Positions 61,945-64,000 of a stretch of DNA of 64,000 nt are shown here, one piece after another. The DNA comes from Iris pallida. Taxonomy: Eukaryota; Streptophyta; Magnoliopsida; Asparagales; Iridaceae. Location: the NCBI GenBank assembly GCA_029216955.1, contig JANAVB010029819.1:34666861-34730860 (forward strand), given 5' to 3'. Numbering within the stretch: the first letter of the stretch is position 1; every line of letters begins with the position of its first letter. The notes under the pieces are model-generated. The model was not told where the DNA came from. It ran no database searches and saw nothing but the letters and a program-made list of their open reading frames with translations. The translations under genes were made by a program, and so were the position numbers.

Positions 61945-64000
61945 CTACATCAAGAGTATATGTGACCTTTGGTACCCAATTTCTTGAGGGTCCTGAAAAG
62001 TTAGTTTTTGGAAACCATGCATATATTTTTCTATCAACTAATCTTCTAATTCTACATTGTGGTGATATGTGTCCATGTAAACCACAACAAGTACATGTAA
62101 CATTCCTATTTATATTAGGAGCATGCTGATGATGTCTATAAGCAGTATAATGAGCAGAAGTATGATGATTAGCATGTTGATAATGATTATGCATAAAGTG
62201 TTGTGGAGTGGCATGGTGATATTGTCTATATGGAGCACGATGATGTTGTCTATATGGAGCATGATGATGTTGTCTATATGGTATGACATGGTGATGTTGT
62301 CTATAAGTAGAGTGATGTTGATTGTGTCTTTGTGCAATATGATGATTGTATCTATGTGTAACATGATAATTTTGTGACATATGATAATTATTTCTACGTG
62401 CATGTGGTTTGTGTCCTTTGTGAAATTGTGTGTATATGAAAGCATGATTATGTGTTGTAGATGGATGATGCGGATGACTAGCATGAGGAGTGTTATGCTT
62501 TATGGGTGTCTCATGAGATTGGGTTTGAGGTTGAACAACTTGTTTTCCCAATCTAGTCTCTAATCTCTTAGAGACAGCTTGCAGTTCAGTAACCTTAGCA
62601 TTTAAACCATATATCTTAGTCATAGAAATCTTGTGTCTACTCTTTTCTTCAGCAAGCATCGTGTTGAGTGCTGTGATTTCTTGTGTTTGTTGCTCAATAC
62701 GTGCTTCAGCATCATGAAGGCTTAGTTTAAGCTTCGATACCTCATCTGTGACTTCCGTGGGTGAAGTGTCTCTAATGTTATCAAGCAATAGAGAAAGTCT
62801 TTGAATTTCGACTTCATGACTTTTGATTTTGTCCTTGGCGTGTTTGTATTTACCAATGATCTTTTTGTGATCATCGAGTAAATCGGTGAAAGCATCGCCA
62901 AGTTCATCAAAAGAGAAGTCGTCAAGAGTTTCGTTTGATACCTTATCGGATGTTGCCATTAGGCACACATTAGCCGTATCTTGAGGAGATTCCTTTTCTT
63001 CCTCGGAGTCACTAGCTTCACTTTCATGCCAAATGCTTGTGTTGGCATATTTCTTTGATAAAGTCTTCTTGTATGGCTTCTCATAGCGGTTGCTCTTCTT
63101 CAAGAATGGACAATCTTTTCGGACGTGTCCAGTCTTCTTGCAACCATAGCAAGTTGGCTCTTCTTCACCATCTTATTGTGGTTCCTTCTTCCTTCGATTG
63201 AAGCAAAGGAATTTCTTGAAATTGCGGACCATAAGGGCTTGATCATCTTCTTCTGAGTTGTCGTCATCCGTCTCTTCGGGTTCAGCCCTCCGTCGGTGAG
63301 CTTTGAGTGCGATCTCCTTAGCCTTAGGAGCAGGCTCTTCGAAGTCCTTGAGGTCAAGCTCATGAGTCATTAGCTTTCCCATCAAGGTCTCCATGGACAT
63401 GGTTGTGAGATCATTTTCTTCAATGATGGCTGTCACCTTAGGGTTCCAAATTTTTGGTAGCCCCCTAAGTAGCTTGCGAATCTTCTCGTGATTTGAATAT
63501 TGCTTGCCGAGTGAAGACAGGGGGTTGATGATGTCGAGGAATCTTGTGAACATTTGCGTGATCGTCTCGTTTGGCTTCATCTTGAAAGCTTCGTATTCTT
63601 GAGTGAGACGGCTTATCTTGGATTCCTTGACTTGGGTGGTTCCTTCATGCATCACTTCTAGGAGTTTCCACACTTCGTGAGATGTGGTGCATGTAGATAC
63701 CATGTTGAACTCATTCCTGTCTATAGCACAGAATAAAGCATTAATAGCTCTCGCGTCTAGACTTGCCTGTTTCTTCTCCTCGTCAGAATACTTGTCATGT
63801 GATTTCTCAACAAGATCACCGTTGACAACTATTCTGGCGGGCTTTTTGTAACCGTCAGTGACGACAGTCCACAGGTCAAAGTCTAGCGACTTGAGATAAA
63901 AGCTCATCCTTGTTTTTCAATACGTGTAGTTAGTTCCATCAAATAGGGGAGGCCTATGAGTGGACTGTCCTTTGCCGTGATTGGAAATCAAGGATTGTGT
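61922..64000 (-). pseudogene. gag: M1 gag with two zinc knuckles and a His-rich repeat (partial)
   Basis: The reading enters from the right edge (HRPPLFDGTNYTY, then TGA at 63917-63919 in place of a conserved Trp, then KTRMSFYLKSLDFDLWTVV). The gag domain covers about 63900-63300 (INALFCAIDRNEFNMVSTC, EVWKLLEVMHEGTTQVK, SKISRLTQEYEAFKM). A TAA near 63173 is followed by zinc knuckle CYGCKKTGHVRKDC. A coiled-coil segment spans about 62960-62560. A His/Tyr/Arg-rich segment spans about 62520-62110, with YRQHHHAP-type units. A second knuckle CTCCGLHGHISPQC then precedes the gag end. Confidence 0.85.
62120..62520 (-). repeat. His-rich coding repeat in M1 gag
   Basis: A 24-bp DNA unit (minus strand reads YRQHHHAP) repeats at about 62222, 62246, 62270 and 62297. 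The wider 130-residue stretch is dominated by His with Tyr, Arg, Asn and Gln, and remains in frame between the coiled coil and the second zinc knuckle. Confidence 0.8.

Larger units (their letters stand above)
45617..64000 (-). mobile_element. T3: Tekay-like chromodomain Ty3/gypsy element, interrupted by M1
   Basis: Order on the minus strand: 5' LTR (53619-55426, then cut by M1), leader, gag, double zinc knuckle, protease, RT, RNase H, integrase, chromodomain, PPT, 3' LTR (45617-48616). The chromodomain and the GGGTAGGATGTAA-type end of pol against the LTR are typical of Tekay/Del chromoviruses. There are many nonsense codons and at least two frameshifts. The rest of its 5' LTR should lie beyond M1, right of the window. 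Confidence 0.8.
55427..64000 (-). mobile_element. M1: Maximus/SIRE-type Ty1/copia element with env-like ORF (5' end outside)
   Basis: Order on the minus strand: gag, protease-integrase, RT-RNase H, env-like ORF, PPT, 3' LTR. Left flank CACGT (55422-55426) is the expected target duplication; its partner should follow the 5' LTR right of the window. An extra ORF after pol in a copia-type element is the mark of the SIRE/Maximus group. Gag-pol is broken by at least three frameshifts and three nonsense codons, while the env-like ORF is open. Confidence 0.82.

Overview
The window is plant nuclear DNA made almost entirely of nested transposable elements. The families present point to this: Ty3/gypsy elements of the Tat lineage with a second RNase H, a chromodomain (Tekay-like) Ty3/gypsy element, a Ty1/copia element of the Maximus/SIRE type with an envelope-like ORF, a TRIM, and a MULE with a 9-bp target duplication. 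No host protein gene, rRNA, tRNA or CRISPR array was recognised. The species cannot be named from the sequence; a repeat-rich angiosperm fits.

Layout, left to right. (1) 523-23147 is the 3' end of an old Tat element (T2, + strand): a decayed antisense ORF, a polypurine tract and a 3' LTR. That LTR is split by a solo LTR of a Tekay-like family (S1, 4127-22510, target duplication ATATC). S1 is itself split, inside a (TA)n tract, by a complete, fairly young Tat element (T1, 7031-21997, target duplication TATAT). T1 has 2.3-kb LTRs, a PBS, a nearly full-length gag-pol in one frame broken by five nonsense codons and one frameshift, a repeat-rich 3' region, and an antisense gene that can be read as two exons with its own TATA box. 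(2) 23293-30008 is a non-autonomous LTR element (L1) with 2.8-kb LTRs around a 1.1-kb non-coding interior. (3) 30014-44100 is a copia element (C2, - strand). Its gag is cut by a second Tekay-like solo LTR (S2, 30756-42808, target duplication CTTGT). S2 in turn holds a 5-kb solo LTR (S3, target duplication CTAAG), a GC-rich poly(A)-tailed insert inside (TA)n, and a MULE. (4) 44507-45325 is a TRIM (target duplication TCATG). (5) 45617 to the window end is a decayed Tekay-like element (T3, - strand). Its 5' LTR is interrupted at 55427 by a Maximus/SIRE-type copia element (M1, - strand), which runs off the right edge.

How the parts relate. S1, S2 and the two T3 LTRs belong to one LTR family (start TGTAACGYYCCAGTCCC on +) and all lie in the same orientation. 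A (TA)n tract inside this LTR has received later insertions in two of the three copies where it is visible. T1 and T2 are related Tat families. Both have LTRs ending ATGGCAAACA, so the start codon of the T1 polyprotein lies in the LTR. Both also carry an antisense ORF behind a matching antisense TATA box. The most interesting candidates are this antisense spliced gene, the duplication of an LTR-like promoter layout upstream of the intact env-like ORF of M1, the (TA)n insertion hotspot, and the W-box cluster in S3. All boundaries were read by eye from terminal TG/CA, PBS/PPT and target duplications.
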